Below are positions 18,267-27,294 of a stretch of 64,000 nt of DNA, piece by piece. The translations under genes were made by a program, and so were the position numbers. Position 1 is the first letter of the stretch. Every line of letters begins with the position of its first letter. The notes under the pieces are model-generated. The model was not told the DNA's origin. It made no database searches and worked only from the letters and a program-made list of their open reading frames with translations. The stretch is from Cognatundibacterium jejuense (GTDB lineage: Bacteria; Pseudomonadota; Gammaproteobacteria; Burkholderiales; Burkholderiaceae_D): contig NZ_JACOFV010000011.1 in NCBI RefSeq assembly GCF_014284255.1, forward strand, positions 62,001-126,000, in the 5' to 3' direction.

Positions 18267-18935
18267 GTGAGCAAATTAATTTTTGACCCGGAAATTTTAC
18301 CTATCCTATCAGTGGCCAGCGAAGAGCCCTTGCCACATGTGAGACTGACGCCAGATCATTTAAAGCAACGTTTTGCACAAGCGCCCGTCTGGACGCCAGA
18401 AATACAGATGGAAGAAAGTCTATTTAAGGATCTTTCATTTCGTCCGGCATCGGTATTGATACCTCTGGTTTTGCGTGAGAGTGGATTGACGGTGCTACTG
18501 ACGCAACGCGCGACGAGTTTGAATCATCACGCAGGACAAATTAGTTTTCCTGGTGGGCGATTTGAAACCAGTGACGTGAACCCGATTGAAACGGCGTTGA
18601 GAGAAACTGAGGAGGAAATTGGCCTGTCTCGAAAGCACATTGATATCCTGGGTAACCTGCCTGAGTATAAGACTGGCACTGGTTATCTGGTGACACCTGT
18701 CGTATCCTTGGTGCATCCACCATTTGACTTAATCACTGATCCGGCTGAGGTGGCGGCGGTCTTTGAGGTCCCACTGGCGTATTTGATGAATGGACAGCAC
18801 CACCAGCGTCGGGTATTTCAGATGCCGGATGGTAGTGGACAGCGCAGCTTCTATGCTATGCCGTATGAACAGCATTTTATCTGGGGGGCAACGGCAGGCA
18901 TGTTACGTAACCTGTTTCATTTTCTGCGTGCATGA
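18267..18935 (+). CDS. CoA pyrophosphatase (Nudix)
   Basis: The 222-residue protein belongs to the YeaB/NudL-type CoA pyrophosphatases, which split CoA or acyl-CoA into 3',5'-ADP and 4'-phosphopantetheine. The core reads ASVLIPLVLRESGLTVLLTQ, RATSLNHHAGQISFPGGRFE (the UPF0035/LLTxR...SFPGG signature) and TALRETEEEIGL (the Nudix helix with RE-x2-EE). The C-terminus has LPEYKTGTGYLVTPVV and FIWGATAGMLRNL. Translation starts at GTG 18267; no in-frame ATG lies before the conserved part. The gene is alone, separated from rplS and the CobD-like gene. Confidence 0.9.
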   Translation: MSKLIFDPEILPILSVASEEPLPHVRLTPDHLKQRFAQAPVWTPEIQMEESLFKDLSFRPASVLIPLVLRESGLTVLLTQRATSLNHHAGQISFPGGRFETSDVNPIETALRETEEEIGLSRKHIDILGNLPEYKTGTGYLVTPVVSLVHPPFDLITDPAEVAAVFEVPLAYLMNGQHHQRRVFQMPDGSGQRSFYAMPYEQHFIWGATAGMLRNLFHFLRA

Positions 18936-19095
18936 TGTTTTTTGCTGAGCTTTGGTCGTGATTCTATGTAGTTTCGACCGAGTTTGTATTTCGTTTCGGA
19001 ACAAAGCTTCATAATCTACGCAATTCCGTTTACACTTGCCGCATTAGCAAACTCATTGACCATTGTCGTTTGCCGCGACTTTTGCCTAGCCTACC

Positions 19096-20046
19096 ATGAC
19101 ATTTCTTTCTATCTTGTTTGCCCTGCTGATCGAACAGCTTAAACCTTTGCGTGCAGATAATGTGATTTACATGCAAATCCAGACATTGGCGACGAAAATT
19201 GAAGCGTCGTTTAATGCCGGAAAAGCCAAGCACGGGCGTTTGGGCTGGTGGATTATGGTGGGCTTACTAACTGTGCCAACAGCTTTGATTCATTATCTGT
19301 GTTTGCGTTTTAGTCCGTTTGCAGCGTTTATCTGGAACGTCATCATTGTTTATCTGACCCTCGGTTTTCGTCGCTACAGTCACTATTTTACGTCGATACA
19401 ACTGGCACTTAGTTCTGGAGATGAAGATGCTGCGCGTCGTTTTCTCGCTGAATGGACGCACCGCGACACCAGTGATATGGATGTGTCCGAAATTTCCAGG
19501 ATTACGATAGAAAGTGCATTAATTGCGACGCACAGGAATGTGTTCGGTGTGTTTTTTTGGTTTTTAATGCCAGTAGGTCCGGCTTGTGCCGTGATGTATC
19601 GAGTTGCAGAATATCTGGCGCGTGCCTGGACAGAACCAGATCACATGAAAAATGAAGAGTTTGGTATCTATGCGACGAAAGTGTTTTATTGGATAGACTG
19701 GATCCCTGCACGCCTTACTGCTGTCGCATTTGCCGTTGTCGGTAATTTTGAAGATGCGGTTTATTCATGGCGTAACTATGCTGATCGTTGGGCGGATGAA
19801 GTGGTCGGTATTATTTTGTCTGCTGGCGGTGGCGCCTTAGGAGTGCGTCTGGGAGAACCAGAAGAAAAGGCCATGGTACTGCAAGCCGATGCTAGTGCCG
19901 TCGATGTTGATAGTTTGGAATTAGAAAGTCAGCCTGGTGCAGAGGCATCGCCACGGGCTTTGCAAAGTGCCGTTGGTTTGGTGTGGCGTGCTTTGTTGCT
20001 ATGGATGTTGTTGCTGCTGTTGCTCTCGTTTGCGATTTGGATTTAA
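19096..20046 (+). CDS. CobD/CbiB-family integral membrane protein
   Basis: This 316-residue membrane protein resembles the CobD/CbiB (adenosylcobinamide-phosphate synthase)/AmpE-like family. Seen: an N-terminal FLSILFALLIEQLKPL, membrane segments near residues 50-95 and 150-180, LPVGPACAVMYRVAEYLAR-like family text around residues 155-175, WIDWIPARLTAVAFAVVGNF, and a final hydrophobic helix (LLWMLLLLLLSFAIWI). No other cobalamin gene is nearby, so true cobinamide synthesis is uncertain; such stand-alone homologues occur in related bacteria. Confidence 0.75.
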   Translation: MTFLSILFALLIEQLKPLRADNVIYMQIQTLATKIEASFNAGKAKHGRLGWWIMVGLLTVPTALIHYLCLRFSPFAAFIWNVIIVYLTLGFRRYSHYFTSIQLALSSGDEDAARRFLAEWTHRDTSDMDVSEISRITIESALIATHRNVFGVFFWFLMPVGPACAVMYRVAEYLARAWTEPDHMKNEEFGIYATKVFYWIDWIPARLTAVAFAVVGNFEDAVYSWRNYADRWADEVVGIILSAGGGALGVRLGEPEEKAMVLQADASAVDVDSLELESQPGAEASPRALQSAVGLVWRALLLWMLLLLLLSFAIWI

Positions 20047-20070
20047 GTTATCGGTGATAAAGTGAAATAA

Positions 20071-20098
20071 GAAGCCGCTTTTAAGCGGCTTCTTTGTT
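20071..20098 (+). terminator. terminator after the CobD-like gene
   Basis: GAAGCCGCTT-tt-AAGCGGCTTC hairpin followed by TTTGTTTG, 24 bases after the stop codon. Confidence 0.88.
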
Positions 20099-20336
20099 TG
20101 TCATTGCCAGGTTGTTACCTTAATTTGCTTTTCGTTGATTGCGCGAGCTTTACTAAGCGTCAAAATACACTATATTGAGTGCGTGTCTTGCTTAAGGTGC
20201 ATTGTTACCGTATTAAAATGTATCGGAGGTTTCGATCCAAGTCTTCTATAAGATATAATACTGATTATCTAGAAAGCTGAGTGTCACATAATGATATTTT
20301 GCTTTTTTCAATTTTGCTTCACAGCGAGCCGAGCAC

Positions 20337-20675
20337 ATGGCCGATTCCAATAAAATTCATTCTGAGCCAATTAAAGAATTTTTCATCCAAGGCATTACCA
20401 GCGATGGAAAACAGTTCCGCCCTAGCGATTGGGCGGAGCGGCTTTGTGGCGCCATGTCTTGTTTTAGTCCTGATGGTGGACGTAATTCGCATTTACAGTA
20501 TTCACCCTACGTCCGTCCGATTTTGTTAAATGGCGTGCGTTCTGTGGTCGTGAATGAAGCCATTCGTGAGATTGAACCGCTGGCGTATCATTTTGTGGTC
20601 AGTTTTGCTAAAGATAATGATTTACAAATTGTCGATGCCTGCTTGTTGCCTGATGAGCCAGAAAAGAAAAAATAA
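20337..20675 (+). CDS. DUF3579 family protein
   Basis: A 112-residue soluble protein. It matches the betaproteobacterial DUF3579 pattern: IKEFFIQGITSDGKQFRPSD, WAERLCGAMSCFSPDGG, YSPYVRPILLNGVRSVVVNE and LAYHFVVSFAKDNDLQIVDA. No catalytic motif is visible and the function is unknown. It is transcribed alone between two terminators. The start ATG 20337 leaves a short polar N-terminus (MADSNKIHSEP). Confidence 0.88.
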   Translation: MADSNKIHSEPIKEFFIQGITSDGKQFRPSDWAERLCGAMSCFSPDGGRNSHLQYSPYVRPILLNGVRSVVVNEAIREIEPLAYHFVVSFAKDNDLQIVDACLLPDEPEKKK

Positions 20676-20740
20676 GCAGAGAAAATCAAGTCAGCCAGCA
20701 TGTCGTAGCCTGCATATTGGACGCTATCCTGGTATAAAAG

Positions 20741-20771
20741 AAACCGCTAACTTTTAAATTGGCGGTTTTTT
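20741..20771 (+). terminator. terminator after DUF3579 gene
   Basis: AAACCGCTAA / TTGGCGGTTT arms (one mismatch) followed by T residues; it lies between DUF3579 and the convergent LysR gene. Confidence 0.8.
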
Positions 20772-20802
20772 GCTTTCTTTGCCATCGATTTTTATTCAGA
20801 AG

Positions 20803-21702
20803 CTATCCAAAAGCCTGCATTATTTGCTCTCTGAGCCAACAATTAGCCGGATCGCTATCCAAATTCTGATGCCAGTAGAGATAGACATCCCATGAGGGCA
20901 TGGTCAAAGGCAAGGCTAATATCTGATTGGTAAATTGTTGGTTGACGATACGTGCGTAGGCTTCTGGCATGGTCAACAATAAATCGCTCTGGCTGACGAC
21001 CCTGCAGGCGGCAAAATAATGCTGACAACGCAGGCGTATGCGCCTTTGTAACCCTAAACGGCTGAGTTCAAAATCTTCCAAACCCATACCCTTACGACGT
21101 GAACTGGCGAGGATGTGTTCGGCTTCCAAATATTGTTTTAAATTGAGGTTGCGCTTAATTAAAGGATGGTCTTTGCGAGCCAGCACAACGGTGGTATCTC
21201 GCGAGACTTGTTGCCGTCGGATTTCAGGCGGTAAGGGCAATAACATATCGATCGCAACGTCGAGTGTACCTGCTGCTAATTCGCTTGCTAATTCGCGCCT
21301 TTCAACCTGAAAAGCCGCCAGATTAATTTCTGGTGCTTGTTGGGTAATGCTTTCTACGATTGGTGGTAGCACTGTCGATTCCAGTACATCACGCAGTCCC
21401 AGATTGAATTGCTTGCGTGCCTGCGATGGATCAAATTTGCCGTTATCGGTCAGCGTCATTTCTAAGCCGCGTAAAGCTTGTCGGACAGGTTCAATAATGC
21501 TGCGCGCCAGCGGTGTTGAGACCATACTATTTCCCTGACGTACGAACAAGGGATCATCGAACATGCTGCGCAGGCGATTTAGCGCATGACTGATCGCGGG
21601 TTGCGTGAGGTTCAGTTGTTGACTGGCACGCGTGACCGTGCCTTCTGTATAAATGGCTTCAAATACAATAAACAGGTTTAGATCAACGCGAGATATATGC
21701 AT
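20803..21702 (-). CDS. LysR family transcriptional regulator
   Basis: A 299-residue LysR-type regulator. The N-terminal winged helix-turn-helix is MHISRVDLNLFIVFEAIYTE then GTVTRASQQLNLTQPAISHA and LNRLRSMFDDPLFVR; the rest is the effector-binding domain. The frame opens at a TTG at 21726, but ATG 21702 begins directly at the family's N-terminus. It is divergent from the histidine phosphatase/acyl-CoA dehydrogenase pair with ~137 bases between, the usual position for a LysR protein controlling its neighbours. Whether it does so, and the effector, are inference. Confidence 0.92.
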   Translation of the reverse strand: MHISRVDLNLFIVFEAIYTEGTVTRASQQLNLTQPAISHALNRLRSMFDDPLFVRQGNSMVSTPLARSIIEPVRQALRGLEMTLTDNGKFDPSQARKQFNLGLRDVLESTVLPPIVESITQQAPEINLAAFQVERRELASELAAGTLDVAIDMLLPLPPEIRRQQVSRDTTVVLARKDHPLIKRNLNLKQYLEAEHILASSRRKGMGLEDFELSRLGLQRRIRLRCQHYFAACRVVSQSDLLLTMPEAYARIVNQQFTNQILALPLTMPSWDVYLYWHQNLDSDPANCWLREQIMQAFG

Positions 21703-21839
21703 GAAATTAATATTATTTGATAACAACTATTCATTTGATCAATTATATCCCCAGACTTACACTCCGTAGCTAACCTGTGGAAAATCAGCAGCACGCTGAG
21801 CAATTGGTAATTTGAACTCAAAAGAAAGTGGAACATACA

Positions 21840-22574
21840 ATGGCGCAACTGTATCTGATACGGCATGGACAAGCCTCATTTGGTAGTCAGAACTATGATC
21901 AATTGTCTGAACTTGGGACGCAGCAGTCACGCCAGTTAGGAAAATGGTGGGCGGAACGGGACTTTTCTGTGCATCGTATTGTTACCGGTGCCCTGCACAG
22001 GCATCAGCAAACAGCATTGGCTTGCATGTCCGCCCTCCTTGATTGCGAAGAAGATAAGCTCGATACGACAGGCTGGCATACCGATGCTGGCTTTAATGAA
22101 TATCATCACCATGAGGTGTTAGTGAAACATGTGCCAGAATTCGAGGATCCTGCGGTGGTTAAACATTTTTTAAAAAGCAAACCCGATGCCGGGCGCGAAT
22201 TTCAGGACATCTTTTCTGCGGCTATTACACGCTGGATGTCAGGTCAGTTTGATACTGACTATACCGAAACCTGGCATGCATTTCAGAATAGGTGTATTGC
22301 CGCTTTTCAAAAACAATTGGCATTGAATGATGGTGCCAAAAACATTGCCGTTTTTACGTCAGGCGGTACGATTTCTGCGATTTGCCAGCATCTTCTTCAT
22401 TTACCCGATAGCAAATTTTCTGAATTGAATTGGACCTTAGTCAATAGCGGTGTCACGCGTATTCATGTTCAACCAGAGCGTGATGGGCAAGCGCAGCGAT
22501 TGGCGTTGGCTTATCTCAATAATTTCTCTCACCTCGAGGTGCTCAATGACCCCAAGTGTATTACCTATGTTTAG
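21840..22574 (+). CDS. histidine phosphatase family protein (phosphoglycerate mutase-like)
   Basis: The 244-residue protein has the branch-2 histidine phosphatase signature at its N-terminus, LYLIRHGQASFGSQNYDQLS (RHG with catalytic His), and VTGALHRHQQTA with the second active-site Arg/His set; the late NIAVFTSGGTISAI matches the usual VxHGG region, though His is replaced (TSGG). It is probably a phosphatase of unknown substrate rather than a glycolytic mutase. Start ATG 21840 has GGAAC upstream; the frame is open from GTG 21828. The gene lies directly before an acyl-CoA dehydrogenase, 68 bases away. Confidence 0.85.
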   Translation: MAQLYLIRHGQASFGSQNYDQLSELGTQQSRQLGKWWAERDFSVHRIVTGALHRHQQTALACMSALLDCEEDKLDTTGWHTDAGFNEYHHHEVLVKHVPEFEDPAVVKHFLKSKPDAGREFQDIFSAAITRWMSGQFDTDYTETWHAFQNRCIAAFQKQLALNDGAKNIAVFTSGGTISAICQHLLHLPDSKFSELNWTLVNSGVTRIHVQPERDGQAQRLALAYLNNFSHLEVLNDPKCITYV

Positions 22575-22642
22575 TGCCGCAATTTTTTCAAAACGTTGAT
22601 GCCGTCATTTTTTTGAATCTTATTTAATCAAAGAGGAACCAC

Positions 22643-23869
22643 ATGGATTTTCAATACAGCCCTAAGGTTATTGATTTGCAGTCGCGCTTAAAGGCGTTTA
22701 TGGATGCGCATATTTATCCAAATGAAGCGACATTTTTTGGTGAGATTGCTGCCAATCGTAAAGCGGGCGACGCGTGGGTGGCGACGAAGATTGTCGAACA
22801 ACTCAAAGCAAAGGCAAGAGATGCAGGGCTATGGAATTTATTTCTGCCAGAGTCAGGCCATGGCGCAGGGTTGACCAATCTGGAATACGCACCGTTATGC
22901 GAAATTATGGGACGCGCATTGTGGTCGGCTGAAGTCTTTAATTGTTCGGCCCCCGACACTGGCAATATGGAAGTGTTCGCACGCTATGGCACGCCAGCGC
23001 AGCAAGAGCAATGGCTTAAGCCGCTACTGCGTGGTGAAATTCGTTCATGCTTTGCGATGACAGAACCTGCAGTCGCTTCTTCAGATGCAACGAATATCGA
23101 AGCGTCAATTCGCCGCGACGGCGATGAGTACGTGATCAACGGTCGCAAATGGTGGTCTTCCGGTGCCAATGATCCTCGCTGCAAAGTATTCATCTTCATG
23201 GGTAAAAGTGATCCACAGAATGCCGATCGTCATAAGCAACAGTCAATGATCATCGTACCGCGCGATACCCCAGGCGTGACGATTTTGCGCGCCTTGCCAG
23301 TGTTTGGATACGATGATGCGCCACATGGTCATGGCGAAGTCTTATTTGACAATGTCAGAGTCCCAGCATCGAATATGTTGCTTGGTGAAGGCCGTGGGTT
23401 TGAAATCGCACAAGGCCGTTTAGGCCCGGGTCGGATTCATCACTGCATGCGTTTGATTGGTCTGGCTGAACGGGCACTCGAAGATATGTGCAAACGTTCT
23501 TTGACCCGTATTGCCTTTGGTAAGCGTGTGGCTGAACAAGGCGTGACACTGGAACGCATCGCCAACGCCCGCATCTTGATCGATCAGGCGCGTTTTCTGG
23601 TGTTGAATGCGGCACAAATGATGGATGCCGTAGGCAATAAAGCTGCCGCCAAAGAAATTGCCATGATCAAAGTCGCCGCACCAAATATGGCATGTCAAGT
23701 AATTGATTGGGCGATACAGGCGCATGGCGGTGGTGGCGTTTCAGATGACTTTGGTTTGGCCTATGCGTATGCTCAAGCGCGTACACTGCGACTGGCGGAT
23801 GGACCGGACGAGGTGCATAGAAACCAGATCGGCAAGATGGAATTAAAAAAATATACCAGCAATAAGTAA
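22643..23869 (+). CDS. acyl-CoA dehydrogenase (ACAD10/11-like)
   Basis: This 408-residue FAD-dependent enzyme oxidises an acyl-CoA. Seen: [60 protein letters not shown] (the WWSSGA variant is typical of the ACAD10/11 subgroup), [20 protein letters not shown], and the C-terminal [20 protein letters not shown] followed by [27 protein letters not shown] precedes ATG. It pairs with the upstream phosphatase and is followed after 232 bases by an acyl-CoA ligase, forming a probable fatty-acid catabolic group. Confidence 0.93.
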   Translation: MDFQYSPKVIDLQSRLKAFMDAHIYPNEATFFGEIAANRKAGDAWVATKIVEQLKAKARDAGLWNLFLPESGHGAGLTNLEYAPLCEIMGRALWSAEVFNCSAPDTGNMEVFARYGTPAQQEQWLKPLLRGEIRSCFAMTEPAVASSDATNIEASIRRDGDEYVINGRKWWSSGANDPRCKVFIFMGKSDPQNADRHKQQSMIIVPRDTPGVTILRALPVFGYDDAPHGHGEVLFDNVRVPASNMLLGEGRGFEIAQGRLGPGRIHHCMRLIGLAERALEDMCKRSLTRIAFGKRVAEQGVTLERIANARILIDQARFLVLNAAQMMDAVGNKAAAKEIAMIKVAAPNMACQVIDWAIQAHGGGGVSDDFGLAYAYAQARTLRLADGPDEVHRNQIGKMELKKYTSNK

Positions 23870-24101
23870 CGCATGTTGAATGCGACAAGCCAATATCAGA
23901 CTGTTGGTTTGTCGTTTTTTTTGTTATGGCACACATCTAAAGATAGTAGCCGCAGAGTAAATCAGATTTCGGGAGTATCATCAAAAAGCTATAAATATCA
24001 CTGCGTGCTAATCAGGAAGCTACGTAGAGAACCTCAGAAAGATTTGCAATTGATTTGTTGTGCTTAATTTTCCAAAAAAATGAAAAATTCAGGAGACAAA
24101 A

Positions 24102-25808
24102 ATGAGCGAAACACCGTGGGTCAAATCTTATCCGGCAGGCGTACATTGGGATGCCAATTTACCTGTCAGCACTGTACCAGCATTGTTGCATGATGCTGTA
24201 GCGCGCTGGGCAGATCAAGTTGCACTCGAGTTCATGGGCAAGCAAATCACCTATCGTGAATTACAACACCTGGTTGATCAAGCGACCAAAGGTTTTCAGT
24301 CACTGGGCGTCAAGCCTGGCGTGCATGTGGGCTTGTTTTTGCCAAATACGCCGCATTATGTGATTTGTTTTTTTGCGATTTTGCAAGCGGGTGGAACGGT
24401 GGTGAACTACTCGCCACTTGATGCAGAAAAAGTGTTGGCACATAAAATCGAAGACAGTCAGACCGATTTGCTGGTGACCCTGGATATGGTCATGTTATAC
24501 CCGCAAATGGCAGGGATGTTATCTCATACGCGACTGAAAAAAATCATCGTGGGTAACGTCGCTGAGATGTCGCCATATCCGGAAGCTATCAACGCTAATT
24601 TACAAAAAGCAGGACAGCTCAGCGCGATCCCACTGGACGCGCAACATCAACTATTTGCTAGTCTGATCGATAATGATGGTCGTTACCAGGCAATCGCAGA
24701 AACCGATCCCGCGGAGACCATCGCCGTACTCCAATACACGGGCGGCACCACGGGCTTGCCAAAAGGCGCAATGCTGACCCACGCGAATCTGACAACCGCA
24801 TGTAGCCAGATTTTAGAGACCACCAATGTAGAGCCGCGCATACTTGAAGAAGGCAAAGAACGCGTATTGGCTGTACTACCGCTGTTTCATATTTACGCAC
24901 TGACGGTTGATATGCTATTCGGCATCCGCATGGGAGCAGAAATTGTTCTGCATACGCGCTTTGATGTTGATGCTGTCGTTAAAGAATTAGCCGCAAAAAA
25001 AATCACGGTTTTCCCTGGTGTTCCAACTATGTATGCGGCGATTATTCAACATCCGCAGATAGCCGAATTTGATCTGAGTTCATTGAAGTTTTGTAATTCG
25101 GGCGGTGCGCCTTTACCCGCACAAGTTTTGCAAAAATTTCAGTCATTGACTTCGTGTAATTTGCTTGAGGGGTGGGGTATGACAGAGACCTCTCCTACTG
25201 GTACTTTTACACCTGCCAGTGGGCTGAGAAAAGCGGGTTCATGTGGCTTACCGACACCAGGGATCAGTTTTAAATTTGAAAGCATCGATGAGCGAGGGAA
25301 ATATGTAGGTTTAGGCGAGCGTGGTGAAATTTGTGTCTCTGGTGCCAATATTATGAAAGGCTATTGGAATAAGTCAGATGCCACTAAAGAAGCGTTTACG
25401 GACGATGGTTATTTCCGTACTGGCGATGTTGGATACATGGATGCTGATGGCTTTGTATACATTGTGGATCGTACCAAAGACATGATTTTATCTGGTGGCT
25501 TTAACGTTTATCCACGCAATATTGAAGAAGCGATTTACCTGCATCCGTCCGTTGCTGAGGTCAGTGTGATCGGTATCCCGGATGATTATCGCGGTCAGGC
25601 GGCGAAGGCGTTTATTAAACTCAAAGCCGGGCAAAGTACACTGCTATTTGATGAACTGAAAGAGTTCTTGCGCGACAAATTAGGCAAGCATGAAATGCCG
25701 CAAGAAATTGAAATTCGGGCAGAATTACCGAAAACGCCGGTTGGAAAATTATCCAAAAAAGAGTTATACGATGAAGAGGAAAAAAGGCGTGCTGTGAAAC
25801 GTATCTAA
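24102..25808 (+). CDS. long-chain fatty acid--CoA ligase (AMP-binding)
   Basis: The 568-residue acyl-adenylate enzyme activates a carboxylic acid to acyl-CoA through acyl-AMP. Motifs: the P-loop-like QYTGGTTGLPKGAMLTHANL, VLPLFHIYALTVDMLFGI, NSGGAPLPAQVLQKFQ, EGWGMTETSPTG, YFRTGDVGYMDADGF, and the C-terminal DRTKDMILSGGFNVYPRNIE and ELPKTPVGKLSKKELYDEE with the catalytic Lys. CAGGAGACAAAA precedes ATG. Long- or medium-chain substrates are likely; a dicarboxylate-CoA ligase is another possibility. Confidence 0.92.
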   Translation: MSETPWVKSYPAGVHWDANLPVSTVPALLHDAVARWADQVALEFMGKQITYRELQHLVDQATKGFQSLGVKPGVHVGLFLPNTPHYVICFFAILQAGGTVVNYSPLDAEKVLAHKIEDSQTDLLVTLDMVMLYPQMAGMLSHTRLKKIIVGNVAEMSPYPEAINANLQKAGQLSAIPLDAQHQLFASLIDNDGRYQAIAETDPAETIAVLQYTGGTTGLPKGAMLTHANLTTACSQILETTNVEPRILEEGKERVLAVLPLFHIYALTVDMLFGIRMGAEIVLHTRFDVDAVVKELAAKKITVFPGVPTMYAAIIQHPQIAEFDLSSLKFCNSGGAPLPAQVLQKFQSLTSCNLLEGWGMTETSPTGTFTPASGLRKAGSCGLPTPGISFKFESIDERGKYVGLGERGEICVSGANIMKGYWNKSDATKEAFTDDGYFRTGDVGYMDADGFVYIVDRTKDMILSGGFNVYPRNIEEAIYLHPSVAEVSVIGIPDDYRGQAAKAFIKLKAGQSTLLFDELKEFLRDKLGKHEMPQEIEIRAELPKTPVGKLSKKELYDEEEKRRAVKRI

Positions 25809-25818
25809 ATTTGTGCTG

Positions 25819-25869
25819 AATGTATCGGTAACGGGTGACTCAGGAAGTCGGGTATGAAACCGATACATT
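25819..25869 (+). terminator. perfect inverted repeat after the acyl-CoA ligase gene
   Basis: AATGTATCGGT (25819-25829) and ACCGATACATT (25859-25869) are perfectly complementary, with a 29-base loop containing GACT-cagga-AGTC. There is no good T-run, so it may be a processed 3' end or a binding site rather than a classic terminator. Confidence 0.5.
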
Positions 25870-26353
25870 TAAAATTCATGCTCCTTTTTGAGTGATAACC
25901 TCATATCAGTCAATTTGATAGAAATTGTATTGTAAAAATACGATCTCTTGCTCGTATAACTTTTCGTAGAATTTATCGCTGGCGTCTGGCTGTGAAAATT
26001 AAGTTAAATTAATTTTGATTTATACTTATTTGTGGAATCACGGAGATGTCTTGCGTAAGAATGAGCAGAAAAGAACGTGATAGTTCGTATCAAAGAATTC
26101 AACGACATTGCAAAAAAATAATTAACTTAATTGCAGTAGTTTTTTCAGTGGATTGAAATGGGTATTTGAAGTATGCAAATAGTTCATGGAGTTCCGGCAA
26201 AGAAAAATTTTTTTAGGCGCATTGTATCAAGCGGAATTGTAGTAAATGAAGGCGAAATTCATCCTATAATCAATTACCGACGCTAAAGATACTCATCATT
26301 TCAATTGTAGGCTGACTGAAGGTGTTTTATCGCCGTAAGAGGCGAGGTATAAA
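25870..26353. other. AT-rich intergenic stretch, no gene recognised
   Basis: About 480 bases without a convincing coding region or RNA gene. Only a 36-codon ORF at 26173 could be seen and it lacks support. The promoter for the downstream binding-protein gene should be here. Confidence 0.6.
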
Positions 26354-26446
26354 ATGACTGGTTCATTGAAGCTTTTTCAGAATAGACTGGAAAAACTTCT
26401 CGCTGCGCAGAGGAATCGCGAATGGATAAGCTATTTACCATACTAA
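26354..26446 (+). CDS. possible 30-codon leader ORF overlapping the next gene
   Basis: ATG 26354 follows an unusually good ribosome-binding site (GAGGCGAGGT) and opens a 30-codon frame ending in TAA at 26444-26446, 22 bases inside the following gene in another frame. The peptide starts MTGSLKLFQNRLEKLLAAQ and has no recognisable function. It could couple translation to the binding-protein gene or be chance. Confidence 0.3.
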   Translation: MTGSLKLFQNRLEKLLAAQRNREWISYLPY

Positions 26447-27171
26447 TTTCCAGCTTTCTGGCAGCGACTCCCGTTCACGCGACGGAAATCATCAAGATAT
26501 TAGAGGGTGACAATATTGAGCCCTATGCCATCAAAAATAACCCAATTAGTCAAGGTGCTGAAGTTGATATTATAAAGGCAGCCTTCAGGGATAGCGACTT
26601 TACTCCTGTGTTTGTTTTCGTTCCCTTAGCACGCGTCACTATTAATTTCGATTGGCCGGATATTGCTGGGTCTGCTCGCATGACCGAAGTAGGGAAGAAA
26701 GGTTTTTTTACTAACGACTATATTCGTTACAGAGCCTGCTTCATTACTTTGGACGAGCGTCGGTCAATTCAGGAAATTGCTGATATGGCTAATTATAGTA
26801 TCGTGGCCTTTCAAGGTGCTTCTGTCTCTTTTGGGGAGCAATTTTTTGCGGTAACGCGTCAGAGTCCTCGTTACCAAGAACTGAATGATCAGGTCGCACA
26901 GCTGGAAATGTTGATGGCTCAACGCACTGATGCAATTGTTGCTGATCAATATATTGCTCAATATAAGCTTGCTGAATTGACACAGCGGGGGAGGGTGAAG
27001 AGTGGGAAAATTAGCTGTAGCTACGAATTTAAAAATTCACCATACAGGGCATTCTTTAAAAACAAAGCCGTGGCTGATACGTTTAATTCAGGATTAGCGA
27101 AAATCATTCAATCAGGAGAGTACGAACAAATTTTAAAGCGGTACGGTTTGAAAAATCGTTTGCAACCTTAA
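26422..27171 (+). CDS. periplasmic solute-binding protein, family 3
   Basis: A 249-residue protein with a signal peptide (MDKLFTILISSFLAATPVHA). The mature part resembles bacterial extracellular solute-binding proteins family 3 (amino-acid type): ISQGAEVDIIKAAFR, TVFVPLARV-like text, IVAFQGASVSFGEQFF, and the C-terminal KAVADTFNSGLAKIIQSGEY then EQILKRYG. AGAGGAA precedes ATG. No ABC permease or ATPase is adjacent, so it is an orphan, and may serve sensing or a distant transporter. The ligand is unknown. Confidence 0.8.
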   Translation: MDKLFTILISSFLAATPVHATEIIKILEGDNIEPYAIKNNPISQGAEVDIIKAAFRDSDFTPVFVFVPLARVTINFDWPDIAGSARMTEVGKKGFFTNDYIRYRACFITLDERRSIQEIADMANYSIVAFQGASVSFGEQFFAVTRQSPRYQELNDQVAQLEMLMAQRTDAIVADQYIAQYKLAELTQRGRVKSGKISCSYEFKNSPYRAFFKNKAVADTFNSGLAKIIQSGEYEQILKRYGLKNRLQP

Positions 27172-27221
27172 GTTTTCGTACTGATACTGACATTGGTACT
27201 GATTTTGGTGGGGTCAAATTC

Positions 27222-27260
27222 AAAAGGGCTTTCACTTTTGTCGTGAAAGCCCTTCTTTTA
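27222..27260. terminator. bidirectional terminator between the binding-protein gene and pstS
   Basis: Hairpin AAAAGGGCTTTCAC / GTGAAAGCCCTT with a 7-base loop, T-rich on the plus side and A-rich before it, between two convergent genes. Confidence 0.88.
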
Positions 27261-27294
27261 GAAACCGCCAACTAATTAAATTTCTTCTACTGAA

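Noticed and set aside
26173-26283. 36-codon ORF upstream of the family-3 binding protein
   Set aside because: No good ribosome-binding site, no recognisable protein features, AT-rich context; most likely chance.
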